In this document: one piece after another, positions 41,784 to 50,573 of the stretch
Layout: every line of letters begins with the position of its first letter
Position numbering within the stretch: the stretch's first letter is position 1
Assembly (NCBI RefSeq): GCF_008329605.1
Contig: NZ_NPKO01000012.1
Span: 148,470-212,469, forward strand
Direction: 5' to 3'
Source of the DNA: Mycolicibacterium sp. P9-64
GTDB taxonomy: Bacteria; Actinomycetota; Actinomycetes; Mycobacteriales; Mycobacteriaceae
Length of the DNA: 64,000 nucleotides
Notes under the pieces: model-generated
Told to the model about the DNA's origin: nothing
Database searches by the model: none
Seen by the model: the letters and a program-made list of their open reading frames with translations, nothing else
Made by a program: the position numbers and the translations under genes

Positions 41784-42182
41784 ATGACCATGACGGACCC
41801 GATCGCAGACTTCTTGACACGTCTGCGCAACGCCAATTCGGCGTACCACGACGAGGTGACTCTGCCGCACTCGAAGATCAAGGCGAACATCGCCGAGATC
41901 CTCAAGTCGGAGGGTTACATCACTGACTTCCGCACCGAGGACGCCCGCGTTGGCAAGTCTCTCGTAGTGCAACTGAAGTACGGCCCTAGCCGTGAACGCA
42001 GCATCGCGGGACTGCGCCGGGTGAGCAAGCCCGGTCTCCGCGTGTACGCGAAATCAACCAACCTGCCGCGTGTTCTCGGCGGCCTCGGCGTGGCGATCAT
42101 CTCCACGTCCTCGGGCCTGCTCACCGACCGCCAGGCAGCGCGAAGCGGCGTGGGCGGCGAAGTCCTCGCCTACGTGTGGTGA
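41784..42182 (+). CDS. rpsH: 30S ribosomal protein S8
   Basis: A 132-residue S8 starting MTMTDPIADFLTRLRNAN and ending with GVGGEVLAYVW. S8 binds the central domain of 16S rRNA and is the feedback regulator of the spc operon in E. coli. A hairpin lies in the gap just upstream. GAGGAAGG is nearby as ribosome site. Confidence 0.98.
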   Translation: MTMTDPIADFLTRLRNANSAYHDEVTLPHSKIKANIAEILKSEGYITDFRTEDARVGKSLVVQLKYGPSRERSIAGLRRVSKPGLRVYAKSTNLPRVLGGLGVAIISTSSGLLTDRQAARSGVGGEVLAYVW

Positions 42183-42192
42183 GGGAGTAGAC

Positions 42193-42732
42193 ATGTCGCG
42201 CATTGGAAAGCAGCCGGTCCTGGTTCCATCCGGGGTCGATGTCACGATCGACGGACAGAACGTGTCCGTCAAGGGCCCGAAGGGCACCCTGGCGCTCGCC
42301 GTCAAGGAGCCGATCTCGGTGGCCCGCAACGACGAAGGCGCCATCGTGGTGGCCCGTCCGAACGACGAGCGGCTCAACCGCTCGCTGCACGGGCTGTCCC
42401 GCACGCTGGTGGCCAACCTGATCACGGGCGTCACCGAGGGCTACACCACCAAGATGGAGATCTTCGGCGTCGGCTACCGCGTGCAGCTCAAGGGCAACAC
42501 CCTGGAGTTCGCGCTCGGTTACAGCCACCCGGTGATCATCGAGGCGCCCGAGGGCATCACCTTCGCCGTCGAGACGCCCACCAAGTTCTCGGTTTCCGGG
42601 ATCGACAAGCAGAAGGTCGGCCAGATTTCGGCGAACATCCGCCGCCTGCGCCGCCCCGACCCGTACAAGGGCAAGGGCGTGCGGTACGAGGGTGAGCAGA
42701 TCCGCCGCAAGGTCGGAAAGACAGGTAAGTAA
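42193..42732 (+). CDS. rplF: 50S ribosomal protein L6
   Basis: A 179-residue L6 starting MSRIGKQPVLVPSGV, with the C-terminal RRPDPYKGKGVRYEGE signature. L6 lies near the sarcin-ricin loop and GTPase centre. The gap to rpsH is 10 nt, with GAGGGAG as ribosome site. Confidence 0.98.
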   Translation: MSRIGKQPVLVPSGVDVTIDGQNVSVKGPKGTLALAVKEPISVARNDEGAIVVARPNDERLNRSLHGLSRTLVANLITGVTEGYTTKMEIFGVGYRVQLKGNTLEFALGYSHPVIIEAPEGITFAVETPTKFSVSGIDKQKVGQISANIRRLRRPDPYKGKGVRYEGEQIRRKVGKTGK

Positions 42733-42735
42733 GAC

Positions 42736-43149
42736 ATGGCTGCTACTGAAAAATCAGAGGCGTCGGCCAAGCGGAAGCCGGTCGGGCAGAACATCTCCGA
42801 GACCCGGCGCGTGGCGCGCATTCGCAGGCACGCCCGCCTTCGCAAGAAGGTGGCCGGTACTGCGGAGGCCCCACGCCTGGTCGTCAACCGCTCGTCGCGG
42901 CACATCCACGTTCAGCTGGTGAACGACCAGGAGGGCGTCACGCTCGCCGCTGCGTCGTCCATCGAGGCTGACGTCCGCGCCGTCGAGGGCGACAAGAAGG
43001 CCCACAGCGTCCGCGTCGGGCAGCTCATCGCCGAGCGCGCCAAGGCCGCGGGCATCGACACCGTGGTGTTCGACCGCGGCGGGTACACCTACGGAGGCCG
43101 CATCGCCGCGCTGGCCGACGCCGCGCGAGAAGGTGGGCTGAAGTTCTGA
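42736..43149 (+). CDS. rplR: 50S ribosomal protein L18
   Basis: A 137-residue L18. The first 20 or so residues are a polar extension; the core then has RRHARLRKKVAGT and ends with YGGRIAALADAAREGGLKF. L18 carries 5S rRNA into the 50S subunit with L5. Confidence 0.97.
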   Translation: MAATEKSEASAKRKPVGQNISETRRVARIRRHARLRKKVAGTAEAPRLVVNRSSRHIHVQLVNDQEGVTLAAASSIEADVRAVEGDKKAHSVRVGQLIAERAKAAGIDTVVFDRGGYTYGGRIAALADAAREGGLKF

Positions 43150-43177
43150 TGACTATTTCCTACGGAAGGACTGCATG

Positions 43178-43861
43178 ATGGCCGAGCAGGCAACTGGTGC
43201 CGGCGGCGGTCCGGCAAATTCCGACAACCGGGGCGGCGGCCGCGATGGCCGCGGCGACAACCGTGGGCGTCGCGACGACCGCGGTGGTCGTGGAGGCCGT
43301 GACGGTGGCGAGAAGAGCAACTACATCGAGCGCGTCGTCGCGATCAACCGCGTCTCCAAGGTGGTCAAGGGTGGTCGGCGCTTCAGCTTCACCGCTCTGG
43401 TCATCGTCGGAGACGGCAACGGCATGGTCGGCGTCGGCTACGGCAAGGCCAAGGAAGTTCCTGCCGCGATCGCCAAGGGCGTCGAAGAGGCCCGCAAGGG
43501 ATTCTTCCGCGTGCCGCTGATCGGCAGCACCATCGTCCACCCGGTGCAGGGTGAGGCCGCCGCTGGCGTCGTCATGCTGCGCCCGGCCAGCCCCGGTACC
43601 GGTGTCATCGCCGGCGGTGCGGCGCGTGCGGTGCTGGAATGCGCCGGCGTGCACGACATCCTGGCCAAGTCGCTGGGCAGCGACAACGCGATCAACGTGG
43701 TTCACGCCACCGTTGCCGCGCTGAAGATGCTGCAGCGTCCCGAAGAAGTGGCGGCCCGTCGCGGTCTGCCCATCGAAGACGTCGCGCCCGCAGGCATGCT
43801 GAGGGCTCGGCGTGAGAGCGAGGCGCTGGCCGCCACGGCCGCGCGTGAGGGATCGGCTTAA
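43178..43861 (+). CDS. rpsE: 30S ribosomal protein S5 with RGG-rich N-terminus
   Basis: A 227-residue S5. The first 45 or so residues are a Gly/Arg/Asp-rich, RGG-like extension (GGGRDGRGDNRGRRDDRG). The double-stranded-RNA-binding domain with FSFTALVIVGDGNG and the ribosomal S5 C-domain follow. Two adjacent ATGs exist (43175, 43178); the second has better spacing to GGAAGGA. S5 is a translational fidelity protein. Confidence 0.97.
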   Translation: MAEQATGAGGGPANSDNRGGGRDGRGDNRGRRDDRGGRGGRDGGEKSNYIERVVAINRVSKVVKGGRRFSFTALVIVGDGNGMVGVGYGKAKEVPAAIAKGVEEARKGFFRVPLIGSTIVHPVQGEAAAGVVMLRPASPGTGVIAGGAARAVLECAGVHDILAKSLGSDNAINVVHATVAALKMLQRPEEVAARRGLPIEDVAPAGMLRARRESEALAATAAREGSA

Positions 43862-43863
43862 CG

Positions 43864-44052
43864 ATGTCTGACTTGAAGATCACCCAGGTGCGCGGCACCG
43901 TGGGTGCACGTTGGAACCAGCGCGAGAGCCTGCGGACCCTCGGCCTGCGGAAGATCCGCCAGTCCGTGGTCCGCGAGGACAACGCGCAGACCCGCGGCCT
44001 GCTGGCCGTGGTGAACCACCTCGTCACGGTCGAAGGGGTCGAGTCGAAATGA
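43864..44052 (+). CDS. rpmD: 50S ribosomal protein L30
   Basis: A 62-residue L30 (LKITQVRGTVGARWNQRESLRTL onward in segments; VVREDNAQTRGLL near the end). Normal length. It starts 2 nt after rpsE and overlaps rplO by four bases (ATGA). Confidence 0.97.
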   Translation: MSDLKITQVRGTVGARWNQRESLRTLGLRKIRQSVVREDNAQTRGLLAVVNHLVTVEGVESK

Positions 44053-44489
44053 CGATCAAACTGCACGACCTGCGCCCCGCGCCCGGGTCGAAGACCGCCC
44101 GCACCCGCGTTGGTCGCGGTGAGGGCTCCAAGGGTAAGACCGCAGGCCGCGGCACCAAGGGCACCAAGGCCCGCAAGAACGTCCCCTCGACGTTCGAGGG
44201 TGGCCAGATGCCGATCCACATGCGGCTGCCGAAGCTCAAGGGCTTCCGCAACCGGTTCCGCACCGAGTACGAGGTGGTCAACGTTGCCGACCTCAGCAGG
44301 CTCTTCCCCAAGGGCGGCCAGGTCGGTATCGAGGAGCTGGTGGCAGCCGGTGCGGTTCGGAAGAACACCCTGGTGAAGGTGCTCGGCGACGGCAAGCTGA
44401 CCGTCAAGGTCGACGTCACCGCCCACAAGTTCAGCGGCAGCGCTCGCGAGAAGATCACCGCCGCAGGCGGATCGGCTACCGAGCTCTAA
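44049..44489 (+). CDS. rplO: 50S ribosomal protein L15
   Basis: A 146-residue L15 starting MTIKLHDLRPAPGSK. The Gly/Lys-rich region RVGRGEGSKGKTAGRGTKG and the GGQMPIHMRLPKLKGF segment are typical. Last gene of this operon: unlike E. coli, secY is not directly downstream but 6 kb away, as in mycobacteria generally. Confidence 0.98.
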   Translation: MTIKLHDLRPAPGSKTARTRVGRGEGSKGKTAGRGTKGTKARKNVPSTFEGGQMPIHMRLPKLKGFRNRFRTEYEVVNVADLSRLFPKGGQVGIEELVAAGAVRKNTLVKVLGDGKLTVKVDVTAHKFSGSAREKITAAGGSATEL

Positions 44490-44495
44490 CCAACG

Positions 44496-44543
44496 ACGCA
44501 GAAAGTCCCCGCACACGCCCGGCGCGTGCGGGGACTTCTGCGT
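44496..44543 (+). terminator. spc operon terminator
   Basis: ACGCAGAAAGTCCCCGCAC pairs with GTGCGGGGACTTCTGCGT, 18 bp with a single bulged A, around a 10-nt loop. It starts 7 nt after the rplO stop and lies just before the convergent Cys/Gly-repeat gene, so it may serve both. Confidence 0.85.
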
Positions 44544-44551
44544 TCATGGGG

Positions 44552-44896
44552 TCATGTCCCGTAGTTGAAGCAGCCGATACCTGGCACGCAGCCGCCGCCG
44601 CCCGTCGGGCCGCCGTGGCCGCATGCGCCGTCGGCCGTGCAACCGCCGCCGCCACCGGGACCGCCGCCACCGCACACGCCGTCGGCCGTGCAGCCTTGGC
44701 CGCCGCCGGGTCCGCCGCTACCGCAGACGCCGTTGGCGCAACCGTCGCCCCCGGGAGACTGTGGCGCGAACTGAGTGATCGAACTGCTAGCCGCCCACGC
44801 AAAGGACTCGGCGGCAGCCAACGGTGCCGAGGCGATTCCAGCCGCGGCGATACCCGCAAAGAGCAGCGGAGCGATGAATCTTAGTTTGGCTATCAT
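44552..44896 (-). CDS. Small secreted Cys/Gly-repeat protein
   Basis: A 114-residue protein. A Sec signal peptide (cleavage near APLAAA, residue 29) is followed by a mature part with three tandem units of about 16-17 residues of the type GCTADGVCGGGGPGGGG. A final GCVPGIGCFNYGT follows. There are eight cysteines, all in GC-x(3-4)-C pairs, and very high Gly. No enzyme fold is evident. Metal binding, disulfide-stapled repeats or a structural wall role are all possible. It stands between the spc terminator and an LLM oxidoreductase gene on the same strand. Confidence 0.7.
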   Translation of the reverse strand: MIAKLRFIAPLLFAGIAAAGIASAPLAAAESFAWAASSSITQFAPQSPGGDGCANGVCGSGGPGGGQGCTADGVCGGGGPGGGGGCTADGACGHGGPTGGGGCVPGIGCFNYGT

Positions 44897-44959
44897 GTTT
44901 CTGGTCTACCACCAAGATCAGCTAGTTGAAACATCGAATTCTTCAGCGAAGTCTATGAG

Positions 44960-45883
44960 TCAGCTGAGCAGCGGGATCACCTCCGCAGCAAGCCGTTCCA
45001 TCTGCTCGCGGTCCTCGGCGATGGTCTCACCGACCGGGTTGAGCACGATCATCTGCGCACCGGCATCGACCACCTCGCGCAGTCCGGCGGCCACCTGGTC
45101 AGGGGTGCCCGACACCGGGACGTCCTCGACGCCGGGCATCTCGCCGTAGATGCGGTGCAGCCCGGCGACGACGCGCTCCCTGGCCCGTGCCGCGTCGTCG
45201 TCGACCGTCAGGTACACCCGTTTCCCGATGGGGAAGTGCGCGGGGTCCTTGCCCTGCTTCTCGAGATCGCTGCGCACGACCTTGACGGCCTCGACGAAGT
45301 TGGCCGTCGTCGACGAGCCCGCGCCGAGGAAGGCGTCGCCGTGCCGGACGGCCCTCGCTATGGCCTTGGGGGCGTTGGCCCCGAACCAGATCGGCGGATG
45401 GGGACGCTGCACTGGTTTCGGCGCGATCGGCAGCTCGTCGACGTCGCGGAAGCGGCCGTGGAACGTCACCTTCGGCTCGTCGGACCAGGCGGCCTTCATC
45501 AAGTCGAGGCCCTCGGTGAAGCTGCTGATGAAGGTGTCGGGATCGACCCCGAACGCGGCGAACTGCCGCTTGCCGCCCGGCGCGACGCCGAAGTCCAGCC
45601 GGCCGTGGCTGAGCCGGTCGACGGCCGTCGCGATCGAGGCCAGTTGTAGTGGATCGTGTAGCGAGGTCACCATTACTGCAACGCCGAGACGCAGCCGCGT
45701 CGTGCACGCTGCGGCGTAGGCCAGTAGCTCCATCGGCGCGATCAACGGCGCGGCGCCGATGGTCTGCTCGAGTGTCCAGCCACCTTCGAAGCCGAGCTCC
45801 TCGGCTCGGATCAGGTAGTCCTTGAATCCTGCGGCGTCGAAGCCGTCCACGTCGCGCTGGGGGAGGGAGATCGAGAATTGCAC
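44960..45883 (-). CDS. LLM-class F420-dependent oxidoreductase
   Basis: A 307-residue luciferase-like TIM-barrel protein. Typical segments include QFSISLPQRD at the start, TRLRLGVAVMVTSLHDP, RLSHGRLDFGVAPGG and RPHPPIWFGANAPKAIARAVRHGDAFL. Mycobacterial members of this family mostly use F420 rather than FMN. Substrate unknown. It is divergent from sppA with a 54-bp gap. Confidence 0.88.
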   Translation of the reverse strand: MQFSISLPQRDVDGFDAAGFKDYLIRAEELGFEGGWTLEQTIGAAPLIAPMELLAYAAACTTRLRLGVAVMVTSLHDPLQLASIATAVDRLSHGRLDFGVAPGGKRQFAAFGVDPDTFISSFTEGLDLMKAAWSDEPKVTFHGRFRDVDELPIAPKPVQRPHPPIWFGANAPKAIARAVRHGDAFLGAGSSTTANFVEAVKVVRSDLEKQGKDPAHFPIGKRVYLTVDDDAARARERVVAGLHRIYGEMPGVEDVPVSGTPDQVAAGLREVVDAGAQMIVLNPVGETIAEDREQMERLAAEVIPLLS

Positions 45884-45937
45884 CCTTCCACGCTACGGGC
45901 GAAACCGGGGTGCCGCGCCGATCGGTAGGCTCGCGGG

Positions 45938-47716
45938 ATGTTCAGTCTCCTTTCAGGTTTTCCCGGTGGCGACGAATTCCGCGCGATCGCCCGCAAGGTG
46001 GACACCGCGCGGCACCAGGGTGTTCCCGACGGCTGCGTGCTCGAACTGGACCTGCAGTCGGTGCCGAACGAGACGGGTGGATTCGATCCGCTGGCCATGA
46101 TCGCCGGCGGTGGCCGCCCGCTGCTGCTGCGCGACGCGGTGACCGCCATCCACCGGGCAGCCGAGGACGACCGGGTGGCCGGACTGATCGCCAGGGTGCA
46201 GATCCCTGCGGCCGCTGCCGGTCCCGTGCAGGAGCTGCGCGAGGCGATCGCGGCATTCAGCGCCGCGAAACCCTCACTGGCGTGGGCGGAGACGTACCCC
46301 GGCACGCTGTCCTACTACCTCGCATCGGCGTTCCGCGAGGTGTGGATGCAGCCGTCGGGCACTGTCGCACTGGTGGGCTTCGCCACCAATGCCATGTTCC
46401 TGCGCGACGCGCTGGACAAGGCGGGCGTGCAGGCGCAGTTCATCGCCCGCGGCGAATACAAGTCCGCCGCAAACCTATTCACGCAGGACGGCTATACCGA
46501 TGCCCACCGGGAGGCCGACAGCCGGCTGATCGAGAGCCTGCATTCCCAGGTGCTGGCCGCCGTTGCCGAGTCCCGTCACATCGAACCCGCCGAGGTCAAC
46601 GCATTGGCGGACAAGGCGCCGCTACTGCGCGACGCCGCGGTGGACGGCAAGCTGGTCGACCGAATCGGGTACCGCGACGAGGCTTACGGTCGCATCGCCG
46701 AACTCGTTGGTGCACCGTCGGATTCGGGTGACGCGGACGATGACGACACCCCGCCGCGGCTCTACCTCTCGCGGTATCCGAGGGCCAACATGTCGGTGCC
46801 CACGCCGCCGCTGCCTGGACGCAAGAGCAAGCCCACCATCGCAGTCGTGACGTTGGCGGGGCCCATCGTCAGTGGGCGGGGCGGACGCCAACTGTCACCG
46901 CTCGGCACGTCCAGCGCAGGCGGGGACACCATCGCAGCGGCACTGCGCGAGGCGGGCGCCGACGACGCGGTGTCCGCGGTCGTGTTGCGCGTCGACAGTC
47001 CCGGCGGAGCGGTGACCGCATCGGAAACCGTGTGGCGGGAAGTGAATCGACTGCGTGAGGCGGGCAAGCCCGTCGTCGCATCGATGGGGGCGGTCGCGGC
47101 GTCGGGTGGCTACTACGTCTCGATGTCCGCCGACGCCATCGTGGCCAACCCGGGCACCATCACCGGGTCGATCGGCGTGGTGACGGGCAAGCTGGTGGCC
47201 CGCGATCTGAAGGATCGGCTTGGCATCGGCTCGGATTCGGTGCGCACCAACCCCAACGCCGACGCGTGGTCGGTGAACAAGCCGTTCACCGATGAACAGC
47301 ACGCCCACGTCGAGGCGGAAGCCGACCTGTTCTACACCGACTTCGTGCAACGCGTCGCGCAGGGACGGAACATGACCGTCGAGGACGTCGACGCCATCGC
47401 CCGCGGCCGGGTGTGGACCGGTGCGGACGCCCTGGAGCGTGGTCTGGTGGACGAACTCGGCGGGCTGCGCACCGCGATCGACCGCGCCAAGGTACTCGCG
47501 GGATTCGACGCCGACACCGACGTCAAGCTGGTCAACCTTCCCGGCTCGTCGTGGGTGGACATGCTGCGTCCCAAGCCGTCGTCGCAACCCGCCGCGGCGT
47601 CCCTGCCGGACGCCGTCGCCTCGTTGGTCGGCCGATCGGTCGCGGGTGTCCTCGACCAGACCGAGCGGTCGCTGACCGGGGCCAACGCGCTGTGGCTGGG
47701 GGCCTACCGGTTTTGA
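45938..47716 (+). CDS. sppA: Signal peptide peptidase SppA (protease IV, long form)
   Basis: A 592-residue protein with two ClpP-like SppA domains. The catalytic Lys (residue 175, RGEYKSAANLF) lies in the first and the nucleophile Ser (residue 389, AVAASGGYYVS) in the second, as in E. coli SppA. It degrades cleaved signal peptides in the membrane. There is no strong N-terminal signal anchor, so membrane association is unclear. The position after the spc operon matches Rv0724. Confidence 0.93.
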   Translation: MFSLLSGFPGGDEFRAIARKVDTARHQGVPDGCVLELDLQSVPNETGGFDPLAMIAGGGRPLLLRDAVTAIHRAAEDDRVAGLIARVQIPAAAAGPVQELREAIAAFSAAKPSLAWAETYPGTLSYYLASAFREVWMQPSGTVALVGFATNAMFLRDALDKAGVQAQFIARGEYKSAANLFTQDGYTDAHREADSRLIESLHSQVLAAVAESRHIEPAEVNALADKAPLLRDAAVDGKLVDRIGYRDEAYGRIAELVGAPSDSGDADDDDTPPRLYLSRYPRANMSVPTPPLPGRKSKPTIAVVTLAGPIVSGRGGRQLSPLGTSSAGGDTIAAALREAGADDAVSAVVLRVDSPGGAVTASETVWREVNRLREAGKPVVASMGAVAASGGYYVSMSADAIVANPGTITGSIGVVTGKLVARDLKDRLGIGSDSVRTNPNADAWSVNKPFTDEQHAHVEAEADLFYTDFVQRVAQGRNMTVEDVDAIARGRVWTGADALERGLVDELGGLRTAIDRAKVLAGFDADTDVKLVNLPGSSWVDMLRPKPSSQPAAASLPDAVASLVGRSVAGVLDQTERSLTGANALWLGAYRF

Positions 47717-47723
47717 TCGCCCG

Positions 47724-48686
47724 CTAACCGCCTTGGGGCGAGCGAAGCGACGGGGAATCGACCAGCGTGGCGCTGAGGTAGCTCAGGTTGGCGAGGATGG
47801 TGCTCATCTCGTCGTCGGGGGCCTCGAAACCGTTGGCCAGGTGGGCCTCTCGCATCGGCAACGTGGACACCTCCCACCCGGTTGCGGTCAGATAGTCGAC
47901 GACGTCGTTGCGTTCGCCGGCATAGATCAGGTCGGTCATCTCGAGATCGGACCCCAACTGCTTCATCCGCTCGGACATGCGCTTGGCGCGCTCGCCGGAG
48001 AAGCCGCTCATGTCGGGGATGTGTTCGGTGGCCAGCATGCTGCCCGGTGCCGACAGCGCGGTGATGTTGTCGAACAGCTTGTCCTGCGCCTCGGGCGGAA
48101 GGTAGATCAGCAGCCCCTCCGCGCTCCACGCGGTCGGTTGCGTGGGGTCGAAGCCGTTGTCCACCAACGCCTTCGGCCAGTCGTCCCGCAAGTCGATGGC
48201 GACGGTCCTTCTGGTCGCCGTCGGCTTGGCGCCGATACCCGCCAGCGTCGTCGCCTTGAACTCGATGACCTCGGGTTGATCCACCTCGTAGACCACGGTG
48301 CCGTCCGGCCAGGCCAGCCGGTAGGCCCGTGCGTCCAGGCCTGCCGCCAGAATCACGGCCTGCCGGACACCCGTCGCGGTACCTGATGTCGCCGCCGGGG
48401 GGGCTCCGGAAGCATCGAGGAACAACTTGTCGAAGAAGCGGGTCCGCACTGCCATGCTCTCGGCCGCACGACGCGCGGTGAACGCCGGGTCGACGTCCGC
48501 GAAGTCGACGTCGCCGTCGAGTACGCGGGTGAAGAAGTCGAGGCCGACCGCCCGCACCAGGGGCTCGGCGTACGGATCGTCGATCAGCTTCTCGCGGTGG
48601 GCGAGTGCGCGTTGCCCCGCAACCATCGTCGCGGTCGCGCCAACGCTGGAGGCCAGGTCCCAGCTGTCACCATCGGTTCTTGCCAT
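47724..48686 (-). CDS. SAM-dependent methyltransferase, UPF0677 family (copy 1)
   Basis: A 320-residue member of the mycobacterial family of putative S-adenosyl-L-methionine methyltransferases. It starts ARTDGDSWDLASSVGATAT. The glycine-rich SAM site is AVILAAGLDARAYRL, and WSAEGLLIYLPPEAQ marks the later core. Substrates are generally unknown for this family (O-methylation is often suggested). First in position and last in transcription of three tandem paralogs on the minus strand. Confidence 0.9.
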   Translation of the reverse strand: MARTDGDSWDLASSVGATATMVAGQRALAHREKLIDDPYAEPLVRAVGLDFFTRVLDGDVDFADVDPAFTARRAAESMAVRTRFFDKLFLDASGAPPAATSGTATGVRQAVILAAGLDARAYRLAWPDGTVVYEVDQPEVIEFKATTLAGIGAKPTATRRTVAIDLRDDWPKALVDNGFDPTQPTAWSAEGLLIYLPPEAQDKLFDNITALSAPGSMLATEHIPDMSGFSGERAKRMSERMKQLGSDLEMTDLIYAGERNDVVDYLTATGWEVSTLPMREAHLANGFEAPDDEMSTILANLSYLSATLVDSPSLRSPQGG

Positions 48687-48694
48687 GATGTCTC

Positions 48695-49624
48695 CTACTT
48701 CAACGTCGCCGAGAGATAGCCGTAATTGGCTCCGAACGCCACCATGTCGTCGTCGGGCGGTTCGAACCCGTTCGAGGTGTGCGCTTCACTGGCACCGAGT
48801 ATGCCGACCTGCCAACCGAGGGCCTTGAGATAGTCGGCCGCGTCGTTGCGCTCGCCGGTGTAGATCAACTCGGCAAGGTTGACCGTCGCGCCCATGCGCT
48901 GGGAGCGCTCAGTCAGCTGCTCAGCCCAGTCCGACGGCAACCCGCTCATGTCCACGTACTCGCAGGCGACCCGGCTGCCGGGAGCGGACAGGTCGGTGAT
49001 GCTGTCGAAGAGTCGGTCCTGCGCCTCGGGCGGCAGATAGGCCAGGAGCCCTTCCGCGCTCCAGGCGGTCGGCAGGCTGGTGACGAACCCCGCGTCGATG
49101 AGTGCCGACGGCCAGTCCTCGCGCAGATCGATCGCGATCGTCCTGCGCTGGCCGGTCGGCTTGGCGCCGAGGCCTTCCAGCGTGCGTGTCTTGAACTCGA
49201 TGACGTCGGGCTGGTCGATCTCGTAGACCACCGTGCCCGCAGGCCATGGCAGCCGGTAGGCCCTGGTGTCGAGTCCGGACGCCAGGATCACGGCCTGCCG
49301 TACACCGGAAGCGGTTGCTTGACCCGATGTCGTCGGCGGGGCGACTCCGGTGGTGAAGAAGTCGTCGAAGAAGCGGGTGCGCACGACCATCTGCTCGGTC
49401 ATCGACTGAGGGGTCACCAGCGAATCCGTGGTCTCGGACCTCTCGCCGTCGACGAGTTTGACGAAGGACTCGATGCCAACGGCGCGCACCAAGGGGTCGG
49501 CCCATGGATCGTCGAGAGCGGCGTCGGGGCCCTGGGATGCCATCGCGCGCAAGGCGGCGACTGCCGTCGCCGTCGCGCCGACGCTGGACGCCAGGTCCCA
49601 GGTGTCGCCGTCGGTTCGTGCCAT
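48695..49624 (-). CDS. SAM-dependent methyltransferase, UPF0677 family (copy 2)
   Basis: A 309-residue paralog of its neighbours (ARTDGDTWDLASSVGATAT; SAM site AVILASGLDTRAYRLPWP; AWSAEGLLAYLPPEAQ). The ATG at 49624 matches the paralog N-termini; the frame is open further upstream but without homology. The gap to copy 1 is 8 nt, so they are co-transcribed. Confidence 0.9.
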   Translation of the reverse strand: MARTDGDTWDLASSVGATATAVAALRAMASQGPDAALDDPWADPLVRAVGIESFVKLVDGERSETTDSLVTPQSMTEQMVVRTRFFDDFFTTGVAPPTTSGQATASGVRQAVILASGLDTRAYRLPWPAGTVVYEIDQPDVIEFKTRTLEGLGAKPTGQRRTIAIDLREDWPSALIDAGFVTSLPTAWSAEGLLAYLPPEAQDRLFDSITDLSAPGSRVACEYVDMSGLPSDWAEQLTERSQRMGATVNLAELIYTGERNDAADYLKALGWQVGILGASEAHTSNGFEPPDDDMVAFGANYGYLSATLK

Positions 49625-49667
49625 GCTCGTACTCCTCTTGCCTTGGTGTGTTGGTCGGTCGGGTGAC

Positions 49668-50573
49668 TCAGGTGCGGGTGGCGGTGATGGACAGCGAATT
49701 TCGCAGCGGTACGAGTGCATCGGCGTCGGGGAACTCGCGGCCGTAGCCGGCGAACACTTCCGGCCTGGTGCGGGCGGCCACCTGCCAGCCGCGGGAGGAG
49801 AGGTACTCGACCACCGGTTTGCGGTCGCCCTCGAAGAACAGATCGTTCAGCTCGACGTCGAAGCCCTGCTCTCGCCAGGCGTCGCCGATGGCGGTGGCTC
49901 TTGCACCGAGGCTGGCGCCGCCGTCGGAATGGGCCTCGGTCGCCAGTTGGCTGCCAGGGGCAGCCAGCCCGGTGATGTCGTCGAAGAGGCGGTCCTGCGC
50001 CTCGGGCGGCAGGTAGGCCAGCAGTCCCTCGGCGCTCCAGGCCGTCGGCTTGGTGGCGTCGAACCCAGCTTGGCGAAGCGCCGCGGGCCAGTCGTCACGC
50101 AGATCGATCGCGACGGTGCGGCGCTCGGCGGTCGGGATGGCGCCGATGTCGGCCATCGCCGCGGTCTTGGCCTCGATCACCTTGGGCTGGTCGATCTCGT
50201 AGACGACGGTGCCGTTCGGCCACGGCAGCCGGTAGGCCCGCGAATCCAGCCCGGAGGCCAGGATCACGGCCTGACGTACGCCGCGAGCGGCTGCGGCGAC
50301 GAAGAAGTCGTCGAAGAAACGGGTGCGAACCGCCATCATCCCGGCCATCAACTGGGCTGCGCCGCCGTCGTCGACGTCGGACGTGGAGATGACGCCGTCG
50401 ACGAGCTTGGTGAAGAAGTCGATGCCGACGGCACGGACGAGGGGCCCGGCGTACGGGTCCTGGATCAGCGGGTTGGCTTCCTTGGATGCCAGGGCCCGTC
50501 CGGCGGCCACCATCGTTGCCGTGGCGCCCACGCTGGACGCCAGATCCCACGAGTCGTTGCTGGTGCGCTCCAT
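49668..50573 (-). CDS. SAM-dependent methyltransferase, UPF0677 family (copy 3)
   Basis: A 301-residue paralog (ERTSNDSWDLASSVGATAT; AVILASGLDSRAYRLPWP; WSAEGLLAYLPPEAQDRLFD). The C-terminal third differs most from the other two copies, suggesting a distinct acceptor. It is the promoter-proximal gene of the tandem set, divergent from secY. Confidence 0.9.
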   Translation of the reverse strand: MERTSNDSWDLASSVGATATMVAAGRALASKEANPLIQDPYAGPLVRAVGIDFFTKLVDGVISTSDVDDGGAAQLMAGMMAVRTRFFDDFFVAAAARGVRQAVILASGLDSRAYRLPWPNGTVVYEIDQPKVIEAKTAAMADIGAIPTAERRTVAIDLRDDWPAALRQAGFDATKPTAWSAEGLLAYLPPEAQDRLFDDITGLAAPGSQLATEAHSDGGASLGARATAIGDAWREQGFDVELNDLFFEGDRKPVVEYLSSRGWQVAARTRPEVFAGYGREFPDADALVPLRNSLSITATRT

